DNA of 64,000 bases, taken from assembly GCF_005222845.1 (NCBI RefSeq), contig NZ_STFZ01000034.1, positions 124,001 to 188,000 of the forward strand, given 5' to 3'. Of the stretch, positions 44,407 through 54,155 are shown piece by piece. The notes under the pieces are model-generated. The model was given only the letters and a program-made list of their open reading frames with translations. It did no database searches and was not told where the DNA came from. Both the position numbers and the translations under genes were made by a program. The DNA comes from Rhizobium sp. FY34. Its GTDB lineage: Bacteria; Pseudomonadota; Alphaproteobacteria; Rhizobiales; Rhizobiaceae. Position 1 is the stretch's first letter, and every line of letters starts with the position of its first letter.

Positions 44407-44910
44407 ATGTACAGCCGCGCTTTGCTTCTGGCCGCACTGGCCGCCTCGACTGCTGCCGCCGCGCCTGCAGCGGCATCCTCCATACTGCGGATGTCCGCGA
44501 CACCGCTTGCCACATCACCAAGCGTCAAAGACATCATCTGCACGACCTGCGAGGAGCACACAGCTGCGCCGGTAAAGCCGAGCTATATTGTGCCGGAACT
44601 GGCAAATGGCACACAGCTGAACGAATTGAAGCAGCGCAACGGCAAGACGGCGCTGATGCGCACCGAGGCCTGGATGGGCGGCTCGCCCGTCACCTTCGTC
44701 AGCCTCAGCCCAGTGTGGATCGAAACCGAACAGAGCGTTCTGGCCGGCCGCACCGCGCCTTCGAACCGGGGCGATGGCGTGGACATGCAGGCAACCACCT
44801 CGGCCGTGGCACCCGTTGGCGAAACCGGCACTGCAGCTGCACCGGCGGCTGCCGAACTGACGCCCGTGGAGCCGGATTTTTCCGGTATGGAACTTCGCCC
44901 GAGCCACTGA
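44407..44910 (+). CDS. Exported HPE1-like domain protein
   Basis: 167 residues with a signal peptide (Tyr-Ser-Arg, Ala/Leu core, cleavage near Ala-Ala-Ala-Ser at about 23). The mature part has Ile-Cys-Thr-Thr-Cys-Glu, then Pro-x-Leu-x-x-Gly-Thr-Gln, a Leu-Met-Arg-Thr-Glu-Ala-Trp-Met-Gly-Gly-Ser-Pro-Val-Thr-Phe-Val-Ser block, and an Ala/Thr/Pro-rich end. This pattern fits the rhizobial family annotated as plant virulence effector HPE1-like; the name comes from a nematode effector and does not prove virulence. Purine-rich GGGGAATGGA precedes the ATG. The role is unknown. Confidence 0.7.
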   Translation: MYSRALLLAALAASTAAAAPAAASSILRMSATPLATSPSVKDIICTTCEEHTAAPVKPSYIVPELANGTQLNELKQRNGKTALMRTEAWMGGSPVTFVSLSPVWIETEQSVLAGRTAPSNRGDGVDMQATTSAVAPVGETGTAAAPAAAELTPVEPDFSGMELRPSH

Positions 44911-45164
44911 TGTCAGTGAAGCAACGGCGATGGCGACAGCAACCTTCAGTCGTCGCCCTGGCAACCATAGCTAGATATTGATGCATACTGAGTGCAACTC
45001 ACATTCCATAGTATCAATTAGAACTTTATTTATTTGTTTTCACTATATTTTACGTCGGGTGCGGTGTAGCGCCTGTAAAGCGCAGAAGGCGCGGTAACGA
45101 AACATGTTGTCGCCCCTGTTCTATTTCGAAGAACGCCCGGTGATGACTGACGCGGGTGATACCG

Positions 45165-47000
45165 ATGAAGAATATGAAAATTTCCCTGCAACTGTTCCTG
45201 CTCGTCGGCGCGATGATGGCCGTGTTTGCCGCCATCACCTTCTTCCAGGTCCAGTCCTCGACAACAGCACTCTACCGCGAACGCTATGAGATGCTGAGGA
45301 CGCAGGTGGAAACCGCCTCGTCCATCCTGAAAGACTACAATGACCGCGCTATTGCCGGCGAGTTCAGCCAGGATGAGGCGCAAAAGCGCGCCTATGCCCA
45401 ACTCGTCAAGATGCGCTTCGAGCCGGATGGCTACTTCTTTGCCTATGACTATGATGTCAACATGATGTTCCATCCCAATCAGAAGCTGGTTGGCACATCT
45501 GGCAAGGGCAAGGGCGATTCGGCGGGCTTTCTTTACCGCGATGAGCTGGTGAAGCTTGGCCGCGCTGGCGGCGGTTATGTGGAGTTCATCGGCCCGAAGC
45601 CCGGCAAGGATCCGAACGATTACAGCTATCCGAAAGCCGCCTATGGCAAGGCCTTCGAGCCGTGGAAGATCGTTCTGGTCACCGGCCTTTACATCGACGA
45701 CCTGCGCGCCGAAATTCGCAACAATATCATTAAGACGGCCGGAGGGTCGCTTGCCGTTTTCCTCGCCGCTCTCGCCGGCGCCTATATCGTTATCCGTGGT
45801 ATTACCAAGCCGCTCAACGCCATTCACGATGCGCTGGGTGCAGTGGCCGATGAAAACACCACGCTGAAAATTCCCCATACCGAGATGGGCAATGAAGTGG
45901 GCATGATGGCCAAGGCTACCGAGGCCCTGCAGGAAAAGATCCGCGAGCGCCATGCCATGGCGGTGCGCGAGAAGGAGCAGGAAGCTCAACTGACCGCGGA
46001 ACGTAAAAACCGGTCTGACCTTGAACACCAGGAGGCCTTGGCTCAGGCACATGTGGTGGCCACCATTGGCGCGGCACTGGAAAATCTCGCCCAGGGTGAC
46101 CTGACCGTGCGCTGCAATGATATCGGCCCGAAATACGAAGACCTGCGCCACAATTTCAACGATGCACTCTCGCGGCTGGAACAGGCCATGGGCCGCATCA
46201 ACCTGAAGGGCAATGATATCGGCGTCTCCAAGGAGGAAATCCGCCGCGCCTCCAGCGAGCTTGCCCAGCGCACAGAGCGCCAGGCCGCCAATCTGGAGGA
46301 AACATCGGCCGCGCTGGACGAGTTGACGGTTGCCGTGCGCCAGACGGCAGACGGTGCCAAGGAAGCAGCCCAGCGGGTGAAAACCATCAGCACCGAAGCG
46401 CAGCAGAGTGATACGATCGTCGCGCAGGCAATTGGCGCCATGAGCGGTATCGAACAATCCTCCTCCGAGATCACCAAGATCATCGGCGTGATCGATGAAA
46501 TCGCCTTCCAGACCAATCTTCTGGCGCTGAATGCCGGCGTCGAGGCAGCACGCGCCGGAGAAAGCGGCAAGGGCTTTGCCGTGGTTGCCCAGGAAGTGCG
46601 CGAACTGGCCCAGCGTTCGGCAGCCGCTGCCAAGGAGATCAAAGCGCAGATTTCCCGCTCTTCCGGCCAGGTGGAACAGGGCGTGCAACTGGTGGCCCAG
46701 GCCGGCGATGCGCTGAAGCGCATTTCCTCGCAGATCGAAAGTGCAGATCAGGTCGTGTCGCGCATCGCCCACAGCGCCCAGGAACAGGATACGACGCTGC
46801 GTTCGATCTCGGCATCCCTCAACCAGCTGGATCAGGCAACGCAGCAGAATGCCGCCATGGCCGAGGAAACAACCGCATCGGCGGAAGTGCTGGCCAATGA
46901 CACCGGCGACCTGCTCGACCTCATCCGCAGCTTCCGCACCTCCGACACGCGCGGCGCAGACCTTGCCGCCATGGGACAGAAGATGCGCCGGGCCGGCTGA
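45165..47000 (+). CDS. Methyl-accepting chemotaxis protein with single Cache sensor
   Basis: 611 residues: TM1 about 8-28, a periplasmic single-Cache domain (about 30-185) with [11 protein letters not shown], and a [13 protein letters not shown] closing strand, TM2 about 190-212, HAMP, and a signalling domain with [13 protein letters not shown]. sCache receptors often sense organic acids. Unlike the other two receptors here, it ends Lys-Met-Arg-Arg-Ala-Gly with no WEEF tail. ATG at 45165 has GGGTGA upstream. The 250-base gap before it is AT-rich and should hold its promoter. Confidence 0.92.
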   Translation: MKNMKISLQLFLLVGAMMAVFAAITFFQVQSSTTALYRERYEMLRTQVETASSILKDYNDRAIAGEFSQDEAQKRAYAQLVKMRFEPDGYFFAYDYDVNMMFHPNQKLVGTSGKGKGDSAGFLYRDELVKLGRAGGGYVEFIGPKPGKDPNDYSYPKAAYGKAFEPWKIVLVTGLYIDDLRAEIRNNIIKTAGGSLAVFLAALAGAYIVIRGITKPLNAIHDALGAVADENTTLKIPHTEMGNEVGMMAKATEALQEKIRERHAMAVREKEQEAQLTAERKNRSDLEHQEALAQAHVVATIGAALENLAQGDLTVRCNDIGPKYEDLRHNFNDALSRLEQAMGRINLKGNDIGVSKEEIRRASSELAQRTERQAANLEETSAALDELTVAVRQTADGAKEAAQRVKTISTEAQQSDTIVAQAIGAMSGIEQSSSEITKIIGVIDEIAFQTNLLALNAGVEAARAGESGKGFAVVAQEVRELAQRSAAAAKEIKAQISRSSGQVEQGVQLVAQAGDALKRISSQIESADQVVSRIAHSAQEQDTTLRSISASLNQLDQATQQNAAMAEETTASAEVLANDTGDLLDLIRSFRTSDTRGADLAAMGQKMRRAG

Positions 47001-47022
47001 GCCACCCGCCATTAAACAGCAG

Positions 47023-47050
47023 ACGCCGGCCGAAGAGGCCGGCGTTTTGC
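47023..47050 (+). terminator. Terminator of the Cache chemoreceptor gene
   Basis: ACGCCGGCC (47023-47031) pairs perfectly with GGCCGGCGT (47037-47045) around GAAGA, with TTTT following. It lies 23 bases after the stop. Confidence 0.87.
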
Positions 47051-47053
47051 GTT

Positions 47054-47149
47054 TCAGGATTTCAGGAGAGCGGCGAGATCCTCGATCTGCGCAGGTGCAA
47101 TATCGGATTTTTCGTGGAGAATGCGGATAACGCTTACCGCATATACTTC
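47054..47149 (-). pseudogene. Remnant of a ParE toxin gene (C-terminus only)
   Basis: On the minus strand, in the +1 frame relative to parD, 31 codons read Glu-Val-Tyr-Ala-Val-Ser-Val-Ile-Arg-Ile-Leu-His-Glu-Lys-Ser-Asp-Ile-Ala-Pro and on to Leu-Leu-Lys-Ser-stop. This matches the end of RelE/ParE toxins (Tyr-x-Val ... Val-x-Val-x-Arg-Ile-Leu-His). A whole ParE is about 95 residues, so some 65 codons, including the start, are gone. The fragment overlaps the end of parD by 16 bases, so the deletion joint probably lies inside or beside the parD 3' end. Confidence 0.7.
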
Positions 47150-47379
47150 TCGCGTATGAGGGCCATGAACTCGTCTCGATCAAACGGACGGGCAGGACCG
47201 CTGTTCTCCCCCTCGATCAGGGCATTGCGCAGCCATGTCAGCTTTGCCTGCTCCTCTTCGAACAGGCGAAGGGCAGCCTCTACGACGTCCTGCGGCGAGG
47301 CGAAATGGCCACTTTCGACCTGTTCATCAACAAAACGGTCCAGCGATTCATCCAGGGTCACTTGAAAGGGCTTGTTCAT
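47134..47379 (-). CDS. parD: Orphan ParD-like antitoxin (ribbon-helix-helix)
   Basis: 81 residues. The N-terminal ribbon-helix-helix (Lys-Pro-Phe-Gln-Val-Thr-Leu-Asp-Glu-Ser-Leu, then Gly-His-Phe-Ala-Ser-Pro-Gln-Asp-Val-Val-Glu-Ala-Ala-Leu) would bind DNA; the acidic C-terminal half normally wraps ParE. The family's Ser-Pro-x-Asp-Val-Val motif is intact. ATG at 47379 gives the canonical start. With parE reduced to a remnant just downstream, the protein can at most act as a stray repressor or antitoxin for another toxin. Its last codons (Glu-Lys-Tyr-Met-Arg) may derive from the deletion joint. Confidence 0.82.
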   Translation of the reverse strand: MNKPFQVTLDESLDRFVDEQVESGHFASPQDVVEAALRLFEEEQAKLTWLRNALIEGENSGPARPFDRDEFMALIREKYMR

Positions 47380-47450
47380 CGAAAGCGTCCGGCGTTGAAC
47401 CTGATGAGCCCAGTCTAGCACAAATACTGAACCAGCCGGAAGGCAGATGC

Positions 47451-47475
47451 GAAAGACCCCGCCGGAGCGGGGTCT
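47451..47475 (-). terminator. glyS terminator
   Basis: AGACCCCGC (47454-47462) pairs perfectly with GCGGGGTCT (47467-47475) around CGGA; on the minus strand the stem ends in TCTTTC. It begins seven bases after the glyS stop. Confidence 0.8.
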
Positions 47476-47481
47476 GTCAGA

Positions 47482-49854
47482 TCATCCCGAAATCTTCGAG
47501 AAGTCGGCCACGGTGCCGGTCGCCTCGCGGATGGCTTTCAAGAGGGCCAGACGGTTGGCACGGATATCGGCATTCTCGTCATTGACGAGCACATCCTCAA
47601 AGAACGTATCCACCGGGCCGCGCAGCTTCGACAGCGCTTCCATGGCCGAGCGGAAATCTTCCGTGGCAATGGCCAAGGCTGCATCCTTGGTGGCCGAGGT
47701 GATGGCGGCGTAAAGCGCCTTTTCCGCATCCAGCGTCAAAAGGTTTTCCGAGACGCTTGAGGCAACCACGGTGCCCTTCTTTTCTTCAGCGGCGAGCAGT
47801 TGCGTGGCGCGCTTGGTGCCGGCCAGCAGGTTCTTGCCATCCTCAGACGTGATGAAGGCGGTCAGCGCTTCCGCACGGCGGGCAACTAGCAGCAGGCCGT
47901 CGGTGTCCGGCGTTAGCACAGCATCGATGATATCATGACGGGCGCCCATATCGCGCAGATAGACTTTCAAGCGCTCGTGGAAGAAGGACAGGAGGTCGGC
48001 AAGATTCTCGCGGCTTTTCCGAACCCATTCCGGCTCCCGCAGCGAGCTCAGTAAGGATGGTTCAAGGTCGAGAACAATACTCGGGTCATTGAAAAGCCTA
48101 TCGAAGAGGGCGTTCTGTTCAGCTGATAGAGGCTTCGGAAATGCATCTTCCAAAGCCTCGCTACGCGACATGCCGCTTTGAATTGAAAGCCACCAATTGT
48201 AGTAGTTTCTGAAATGCTCGTTGATTACGTCACTTAGCAGGGAAATGCTTAGCTTCCGCTCCAGAATCATGCGCACGACACCCAGCGCTGCACGGCGCAG
48301 CGCATAGGGGTCTTTGGAGCCGGTCGGCTTCTCATTGATCACCCAGAAGCCCACAAGCGTATCGAGCTTGTCGGCCAGTGCCACGGTGATGGCCACCTTA
48401 TCTTCCGGCACGCGGTCGGAGGGGCCCTGCGGCTTGTAATGATCCTCGATGGCAGCGGCAACCGAAGCGTCTTCGCCCTGCAGAGCTGCATAGCGGCGGC
48501 CCATCAGACCCTGCAGTTCCGGGAATTCGCCAACCGCTTCGGTGCGCAGGTCAGCCTTGGCCAGCACCACGGCGCGATCCACCAAAGCCTCGTCAGCGCC
48601 GACAATCGGCGCCAGAACCTCGGCCAGCGCCCGGATGCGCGACACGCGCTCGCCTTGCGTGCCGAGCTTGGCATGGAAGGTGACGTTCAGCGCATCGAGT
48701 TTCGCCATACGCTGATCGAGCGGCTTGGTGAGATCCAGATCGAACTTTTCAGCCGAACCTTTAAGCGTTTCGAGATCCGGCAGATTGCCCTGGTCTCGCG
48801 TCCAGAAATGCTTGGCATCCGACAGGCGGGCGCGCACCACCTTGCCATTGCCATGCATGATTTCCTTGCCGCCATCCTTCGCCTCGATATTGGAGATGAG
48901 GATGAAGCGGTTGGACAGGCCTTCGGTTGCCCCTTGTGGGCGGGTGACGAAGCACTTCTGGTTGGTCTTGATCGTGAGACGGATGATTTCCGCCGGGATC
49001 TCCAGATATTCTTCCTCGAACGTGCCCATCAGCACATGCGGCCATTCGACAAGGCCGGAGACTTCTTCGAGCAGGCCCTCGTCTTCGACCAGATCAAGGC
49101 CATTGGCAAAGGCCAGATCGCGCGCATCATGCAGGATCACATCCTTGCGGCGCTCGGCATCCAGCATCACCTTCGCCTTTTCCAGGCTTGCGACATAATC
49201 ATCGAAACGGCGCACGGTAATGGCGCCCGGCGCATGGAAGCGGTGGCCATAGGTGATGTTTCCGGCAGTGATGCCGTCAATATCGAAAGGGATGACCTGG
49301 GTTTCATCATGCTCCGGCCCGAAGACGCAGACGATGGATTGCAGCGGGCGCACCCAGCGCAGGCTTTCCGAACCCTTGCCTTCGATGCCGCCATAGGACA
49401 TGCCCTTGGGCATGGAGGCAGCGCCCGAGCGCATGCTTTTCGGCCAGGGGAAGGAGCGGATGATGCCGGGCATCACGTCAGCAATGATCTCTTCTGCCGC
49501 TCGGCCGGGCTTGGAGACGACGGCCACGTAAAAATCGCCCTTCTTCGGATCCGAGACGACCTGCGCCTCCGACACATCGGAAAGACCGGCCTTGCGCAGA
49601 AAGCCTTGGACTGCCTGTTCCGGCGCCTTGGTGGATGGACCCTTGATCTCCTCGCGCTGATCGGCTGAGCGGGCAGTCATGCCGCGGATGTCCAGCGTCA
49701 GGCGGCGCGGCGTCCAGTATTCGCGCGCACCATCATAGGTCAGGCCCGCATCCACCAGCGCATCGGTGACGAGCTTCTTCAGATCGCCAGCCGCCTTGCG
49801 CTGCATGCGGGCAGGGATTTCTTCGGAGCGGAGTTCGAGCAGAAGATCGGGCAT
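47482..49854 (-). CDS. glyS: Glycyl-tRNA synthetase beta subunit
   Basis: 790 residues against roughly 690-710 in most relatives. The N-terminus ([15 protein letters not shown]) and the later [14 protein letters not shown] are typical. Excess length falls in a 70-80 residue insert at about 535-610, just before [11 protein letters not shown]; the DNA there (48061-48250) is only about 46% GC by hand count. The frame stays open, so the protein is probably active. With GlyQ (57490-58449) it forms the alpha2-beta2 enzyme that charges tRNA-Gly; the two genes are split by eight others here. Confidence 0.95.
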   Translation of the reverse strand: MPDLLLELRSEEIPARMQRKAAGDLKKLVTDALVDAGLTYDGAREYWTPRRLTLDIRGMTARSADQREEIKGPSTKAPEQAVQGFLRKAGLSDVSEAQVVSDPKKGDFYVAVVSKPGRAAEEIIADVMPGIIRSFPWPKSMRSGAASMPKGMSYGGIEGKGSESLRWVRPLQSIVCVFGPEHDETQVIPFDIDGITAGNITYGHRFHAPGAITVRRFDDYVASLEKAKVMLDAERRKDVILHDARDLAFANGLDLVEDEGLLEEVSGLVEWPHVLMGTFEEEYLEIPAEIIRLTIKTNQKCFVTRPQGATEGLSNRFILISNIEAKDGGKEIMHGNGKVVRARLSDAKHFWTRDQGNLPDLETLKGSAEKFDLDLTKPLDQRMAKLDALNVTFHAKLGTQGERVSRIRALAEVLAPIVGADEALVDRAVVLAKADLRTEAVGEFPELQGLMGRRYAALQGEDASVAAAIEDHYKPQGPSDRVPEDKVAITVALADKLDTLVGFWVINEKPTGSKDPYALRRAALGVVRMILERKLSISLLSDVINEHFRNYYNWWLSIQSGMSRSEALEDAFPKPLSAEQNALFDRLFNDPSIVLDLEPSLLSSLREPEWVRKSRENLADLLSFFHERLKVYLRDMGARHDIIDAVLTPDTDGLLLVARRAEALTAFITSEDGKNLLAGTKRATQLLAAEEKKGTVVASSVSENLLTLDAEKALYAAITSATKDAALAIATEDFRSAMEALSKLRGPVDTFFEDVLVNDENADIRANRLALLKAIREATGTVADFSKISG

Positions 49855-49978
49855 GGTACTCGGCTTTGTCCTGGGGTTCTTGGCTTTGCGCCGGACTTAG
49901 CAAGGCATGCGCCAAAAGTCATCTGCCGAGTGAGGCAAAATGAAAGCCTTGCGAAATCAGGCTGCCGGCAGAACGGGA

Positions 49979-50120
49979 ATGGCGGCCATCTCCCCCTCAA
50001 GGAGGGAGATCGGCTAGACGCATTCACTTGCCCCCTCCTCAGCGTCGCCGAAAGGTGAGAGGTCGGCCCCAAATGATCTCCCCCCGTGAGGGGGAGATGG
50101 CCGGCAGGCCAGAGGGGGGC
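49979..50120. repeat. RIME-like repeats upstream of glyS
   Basis: A copy at 49979-50022 (GGCGGCCATCTCCCCCTCAA, then GGAGGGAGATCGGC) and an inverted one at 50078-50120 (ATCTCCCCCCGTGAGGGGGAG, then ATGGCCGGCAGGCCAGAGGGG) flank about 55 bases. Together they could form a large hairpin. They fill most of the 298-base gap between glyS and the DUF2207 gene. Confidence 0.78.
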
Positions 50121-50152
50121 GAACTGGCTCGACGCTATACGAGAAAAAAGAC

Positions 50153-52096
50153 CTACCACCCTCCCCCGCCGCCACCGCCTCCGCCGCCGCCGGACGATCC
50201 GGAGGAGGAAAAGCCCGAGGACGAGGAGGATTTCGGCGCAGGGATCGTCGAGGCAATGGTGGAGGCCATGGAGGAGGAGAAACCGCCGATGGACCCGCCG
50301 AGATTGCCAAACGAGCCGCCATGATACCAGCCGGGCTGGTAGGTGCTGGCACCGGCACCGGCGGCAGCTGTGGCAAGCCAGGTTTCGAACGTCTCGCTCC
50401 ACGGCTTTTCGACGCCGAGCGCCACCGCATAAGGCAGAAGCGTTTCAAAGTGCTGCGGCGACATTGTCGGCGCGCTGGCCATGTTCAGCCGGTCCTTTTC
50501 CGCAACCGTCAGATAGAGCCGCAGGCCCTCGATGCCATCCATCAGCTTGGCACCGAGCGGCGTCGGTGCGCCCATCAGGAAGAAGAACACCGCATTGATA
50601 AGCACGATGCCGGCAAGTGCGGCAAACACCGGCCACTGGCCGCTATCGACTGCCTCGACCAGCAGAACCAGCACGAAGCCGCCAAGCACGACAAGGCCGA
50701 CAAGTGCGATGGTGGCAAAGATGAGGACAGAGAGGATGCGCCTCAAGAGCGAGCGACCAGCCCCTGCCCGCTTGCCGAGCCTGACGGCCATGCTGCCAAA
50801 GAACACGCCGAAGAAGACCGGGCCGATGAGGAAGCCGGCAAGGTCCGTATCGAAATCGCCAAAGCCGAAAAGGGCGGCGATGACAAGAAGGCTGAGCACC
50901 AGGCCGCCGATGATGGGACCGATATTGCCGCGATAATATTTGCCGCGATGTTCCTTCTCGATGGCGGAGCGGAAGTTTGCAGCGACTTTCTGCACCCGCT
51001 CGCCATTTTCCTTGTCGATGATGAGTTCATTGCCTTCACCACCCAGCTGGGAGAGGAGCGCCGCCTGCCCGGTCGGCAGTTTGCCGGCGGCCTTGTCCGT
51101 GCGGCGCACGGTGATGCGGTTTTCCAGATCCTCGAGCGTGACGTAACCCTTGACGGCCAGATCGATGAAACTGGCCGAAAGCGCATCCCAGCCCTCGCCG
51201 GAAAAACCCTTGTTATCGATATAGTTGACAAGTGCCGGCGAAAGCCCGTCCGGCGCATCCCAGCGCGGCACCACGGTCCCGCGTGCTGGATCGCGCCCGA
51301 CACGGCACCAGAACCACAGGTAATAGAGCGCCACCAGAGCAAGGCCGCTGCCGCCGATGATGAGATTGATATTGTCGCGCAACAGGTAAGCGCGGGCCTG
51401 GTATGCCGAGGGCTGATCGATGGAGCCCTTCGGCATGGCGATCACGATCGTCAGCCCCTCCTGGGCGCCAAGCGGCTGCGTGGTAACGAAGCCGGGAGAG
51501 GTCACGCCGCCGAAGCTGCGGGCATCCTTGCCGGTTGCGCCTTCCGGGCCGGTGAAAAAACGGGTGTTGCTCGCCCGCACACCGTCCGGCAGCGTGACCA
51601 CGACAGTCACCTCGCGGATGCGAAACAGCCAGCCATTGCCGGTGACATTCCAGTAGAATTCGTCGTGATCATCGAAGAAACGGATCTGCCGGTCGGTGCG
51701 ATAGGTCAGTTCATAGGTGTGGCGGCCCGGATCGAGCAGCGTTTCGGCCGACCCCATATAGATGCGCGTGCCGCCGGTAACGCTTTCCGTATGAAAATCT
51801 TCCTCCTCGCCATCGCGCAGGACCGAGAGAAGCTCGAAGCCCACTTTCTGGCGGCGGCCCTTGTCATCCATCATGTAGAGCGGAAAATCGCGGAAAATGC
51901 CGTGACGGATATCCCGCCCCTCGGCATTGACGGTGATGATCTCGGTCACTGTCACCTGCCCGTCGCGGGCAATGTCGATTTCCGAGCGGTAGCTGTCGAT
52001 ATATTCGGCAGCGCCTGCGCTCTCGGCGATGAGCCCGAGGAGACCCGGCAGAAGAACTGCCAGGATCAGGAGGATCGCGCGCCGAAAGCCTGTCAT
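50153..52096 (-). CDS. DUF2207 membrane protein with glycine-rich tail
   Basis: 647 residues: signal peptide (1-28), an exported beta-rich DUF2207 domain (about 30-190, Asp-Ile-Arg-His-Gly-Ile-Phe-Arg-Asp-Phe-Pro-Leu near 60), a TM segment near 245-262, a cytoplasmic part, two or more further TMs (near 400-435 and 455-510), and a tail ending in about eleven glycines and Trp. DUF2207 (YciQ-like) genes commonly pair with lemA, as here. The low-complexity tail may aid surface or self association. The gene starts six bases after aroA. Function unknown. Confidence 0.87.
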   Translation of the reverse strand: MTGFRRAILLILAVLLPGLLGLIAESAGAAEYIDSYRSEIDIARDGQVTVTEIITVNAEGRDIRHGIFRDFPLYMMDDKGRRQKVGFELLSVLRDGEEEDFHTESVTGGTRIYMGSAETLLDPGRHTYELTYRTDRQIRFFDDHDEFYWNVTGNGWLFRIREVTVVVTLPDGVRASNTRFFTGPEGATGKDARSFGGVTSPGFVTTQPLGAQEGLTIVIAMPKGSIDQPSAYQARAYLLRDNINLIIGGSGLALVALYYLWFWCRVGRDPARGTVVPRWDAPDGLSPALVNYIDNKGFSGEGWDALSASFIDLAVKGYVTLEDLENRITVRRTDKAAGKLPTGQAALLSQLGGEGNELIIDKENGERVQKVAANFRSAIEKEHRGKYYRGNIGPIIGGLVLSLLVIAALFGFGDFDTDLAGFLIGPVFFGVFFGSMAVRLGKRAGAGRSLLRRILSVLIFATIALVGLVVLGGFVLVLLVEAVDSGQWPVFAALAGIVLINAVFFFLMGAPTPLGAKLMDGIEGLRLYLTVAEKDRLNMASAPTMSPQHFETLLPYAVALGVEKPWSETFETWLATAAAGAGASTYQPGWYHGGSFGNLGGSIGGFSSSMASTIASTIPAPKSSSSSGFSSSGSSGGGGGGGGGGGW

Positions 52097-52102
52097 CTGC
52101 GC

Positions 52103-53359
52103 CTATCCCTTTTCGAAACCGACGCCGAGCGAGCCCATGGCATCCCAGTAATCCGGATAGGTTTTTGCCACGCAGCCCGGATCGAGAATGGAAATGCCGC
52201 CGATCTTCAGGCCCGCCAGCGCAAAGCTCATGGCGATGCGATGATCGGCAAAGGTATCGATCTCGGCTGCCAGATGCTGGCCGGCAAGCGTCGGATCGGA
52301 GGCAATCAGCAGATCGTCGCCCTCTTCGGTGGCAAGCCCTTCGCGGATGGTGTTGAGACCGGTCGACAGCGCCCGGATGCGGTCGCATTCCTTGACGCGC
52401 AGATTGGCGATCCCAACGAAACGCACCGGTACTTCGTTGAAAGCGGCAAGCACCGCAATCGTCGGCACCGCATCCTGCATCTGGCTGCCATCGATCACCG
52501 CCGGCATATGCGGGAAGGCGGAAATCACCGCATAGGCCTTGGCATCCGGCTGGGTGAAGGCATCGGCCGGCGTGCCGATATCGATCGCACCGCCGGTCAG
52601 CACTTCGGCGCCCCAGAGATAGGTCGCAGCAGAGGCGTCCGGCTCGATATGGAAATCGCTGGCCGTGTAGCCGGTCGGTTCGATGCGCCAGACGGAGGGT
52701 GACGGCTGCTCGACCTTGGCACCGAAGGCACGCATGGCGGCAAGTGTCAGATCGATATAGCCGCGCGCACCGATGTCTGACCCGGCAAGCTCGATCTCGA
52801 AGGGATCCGACGCACATGCCGCTGCCATCAGCAGCGCCGAGACATATTGGCTGGAAAGGCCTGCATCGATGACGACGCGGTTGCTGGCAAAGCTGCCGGT
52901 CGCATCGATGGTCACGGGCGGGCAGCCGGTTGGCGCTTCCACGGCGACACCCAGCGATTTCAGCGCCTCGACCAGCGGCAGGATTGGCCGCTTGCGCATA
53001 TGCTGGTCGCCATCCACCACATAGCGGCCCTTTCCGAGTGCAACGGCGGCTGTCAGAAACCGCGTGGCAGTGCCGGCATTGCCGAGGAACAAGGGCTCTG
53101 CCGGGGCCTTCAACTGGCCGCTGCTGGTCACCACGAAGGTCGTCGCATCCGGCTCGTCCACCGTCACGCCCATGGCGCGCAGGGCGTCAGCCATATAGCG
53201 GGTGTCATCGCTTTTCAGCGCGCCGGTGAGCCGGCTTGTGCCTTTGGCAAGGCCCGCCAGCAACAGGGCACGATTGGTGATAGATTTCGAACCCGGAGGG
53301 CTCACGCGGCCGATAAGTGGCTCAGTGGTCGGGCGGATGGTCAGTCTGTCAGTGGTCAT
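52103..53359 (-). CDS. aroA: EPSP synthase (3-phosphoshikimate 1-carboxyvinyltransferase), class I-like
   Basis: The 418-residue enzyme joins shikimate 3-phosphate and phosphoenolpyruvate in the aromatic pathway. Active-site groups are intact: Gly-Ser-Lys-Ser near 23-26, Leu-Gly-Asn-Ala-Gly-Thr-Ala near 92-98, Ser-Ser-Gln near 175, Arg-Val-Lys-Glu-Cys-Asp-Arg near 325, Asp-His-Arg and Ala-Lys-Thr-Tyr-Pro-Asp. It resembles E. coli AroA more than CP4-type class II forms. Where E. coli has Pro101 after Gly96, Thr97 and Arg100, this protein has Phe101. Rhizobia usually have a class II aroA near cmk-rpsA, so this is probably a second copy (inference). It lies in an operon between lemA and DUF2207. 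Confidence 0.88.
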   Translation of the reverse strand: MTTDRLTIRPTTEPLIGRVSPPGSKSITNRALLLAGLAKGTSRLTGALKSDDTRYMADALRAMGVTVDEPDATTFVVTSSGQLKAPAEPLFLGNAGTATRFLTAAVALGKGRYVVDGDQHMRKRPILPLVEALKSLGVAVEAPTGCPPVTIDATGSFASNRVVIDAGLSSQYVSALLMAAACASDPFEIELAGSDIGARGYIDLTLAAMRAFGAKVEQPSPSVWRIEPTGYTASDFHIEPDASAATYLWGAEVLTGGAIDIGTPADAFTQPDAKAYAVISAFPHMPAVIDGSQMQDAVPTIAVLAAFNEVPVRFVGIANLRVKECDRIRALSTGLNTIREGLATEEGDDLLIASDPTLAGQHLAAEIDTFADHRIAMSFALAGLKIGGISILDPGCVAKTYPDYWDAMGSLGVGFEKG

Positions 53360-53397
53360 GTCAGTCTCGAATGATGCGCCATTCAGGCGCCGGTCTC

Positions 53398-53949
53398 TTA
53401 GAACTTGACGCTCGGGACGGCCCGGTCTGCGTCATTGGTGATTTCGAAATAGGGCTTCTTGGCAAAGCCGAACTGGCCGGCGACCAGATTGGAGGGAAAG
53501 CTTTCCACCTTGACGTTGAGGTCTCGGGCGGCGCCGTTGTAATAGCGGCGCGCCATCTGGATCTCGCCTTCCACCCCTTCGAGCGAGCGTTGCAGCTCCA
53601 GAAAATTCTCGTTGGCCTTCAGGTCCGGATAGGCTTCGGCCAGCGCGATGATCTTGCCGAGAGCGGCCCCCAGCAGGCCTTCGGCAGCGGCACGGCCCGC
53701 CACATCGCCGGTTGGCACGGCCTGCGCTCTGTTGCGCAGTTCAACCACCGCCTCGAACGTGGATTTCTCGTGGGTGGCATAGCCCTTCACGGTCTCGATC
53801 AGGTTGGGGATGAGATCGGCGCGGCGCTTCAGCTGCACGTCAATGCCCGACCATGCTTCCTCCGCCATCTGCCGGGCCTTGACCAGGCCGTTGTAGATGA
53901 AGACGACATAGAGGGCGACGGCCGCCAATGCGACAAGTGCGATTTCCAT
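53398..53949 (-). CDS. lemA: LemA family protein
   Basis: 183 residues: a single N-terminal TM helix (about 4-22) followed by a long helical bundle with the family block Ala-Trp-Ser-Gly-Ile-Asp-Val-Gln-Leu-Lys-Arg-Arg-Ala-Asp-Leu-Ile-Pro-Asn-Leu near 33-51, and Ala-Arg-Arg-Tyr-Tyr-Asn near 130. LemA proteins are membrane-anchored with an exposed helical domain and poorly defined role. GGGGAG precedes the ATG. First gene of the lemA-aroA-DUF2207 operon, divergent from the histidine kinase gene. Confidence 0.93.
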   Translation of the reverse strand: MEIALVALAAVALYVVFIYNGLVKARQMAEEAWSGIDVQLKRRADLIPNLIETVKGYATHEKSTFEAVVELRNRAQAVPTGDVAGRAAAEGLLGAALGKIIALAEAYPDLKANENFLELQRSLEGVEGEIQMARRYYNGAARDLNVKVESFPSNLVAGQFGFAKKPYFEITNDADRAVPSVKF

Positions 53950-54155
53950 CAGAAAGCTCCCCGGCTTGAACAGGCGCGCGAACCCTAATCATTTCACCCC
54001 GCCCTGTCATCGGCCTTTCTTGCGCAAAAACTGGGATCAACCTGTTTCAATCCGGTTAATTCGATCTTTCAAATACAAGGGCGCGTATGCGCCGTCGGTT
54101 AAACCGCATCCGCTATGGTGACAACACGATCGTTGACCTTTGGGAGACGAAGGCG

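Noticed and set aside
45030..47183. A 717-codon minus-strand open frame across the Cache chemoreceptor
   Set aside because: It is antisense to a gene with clear HAMP and signalling domains, has His/Arg/Gly-rich composition and no recognisable motif.
50321..52702. A 793-codon plus-strand frame
   Set aside because: Antisense to the DUF2207 and aroA genes, both with strong family motifs; its composition is that of a high-GC shadow.
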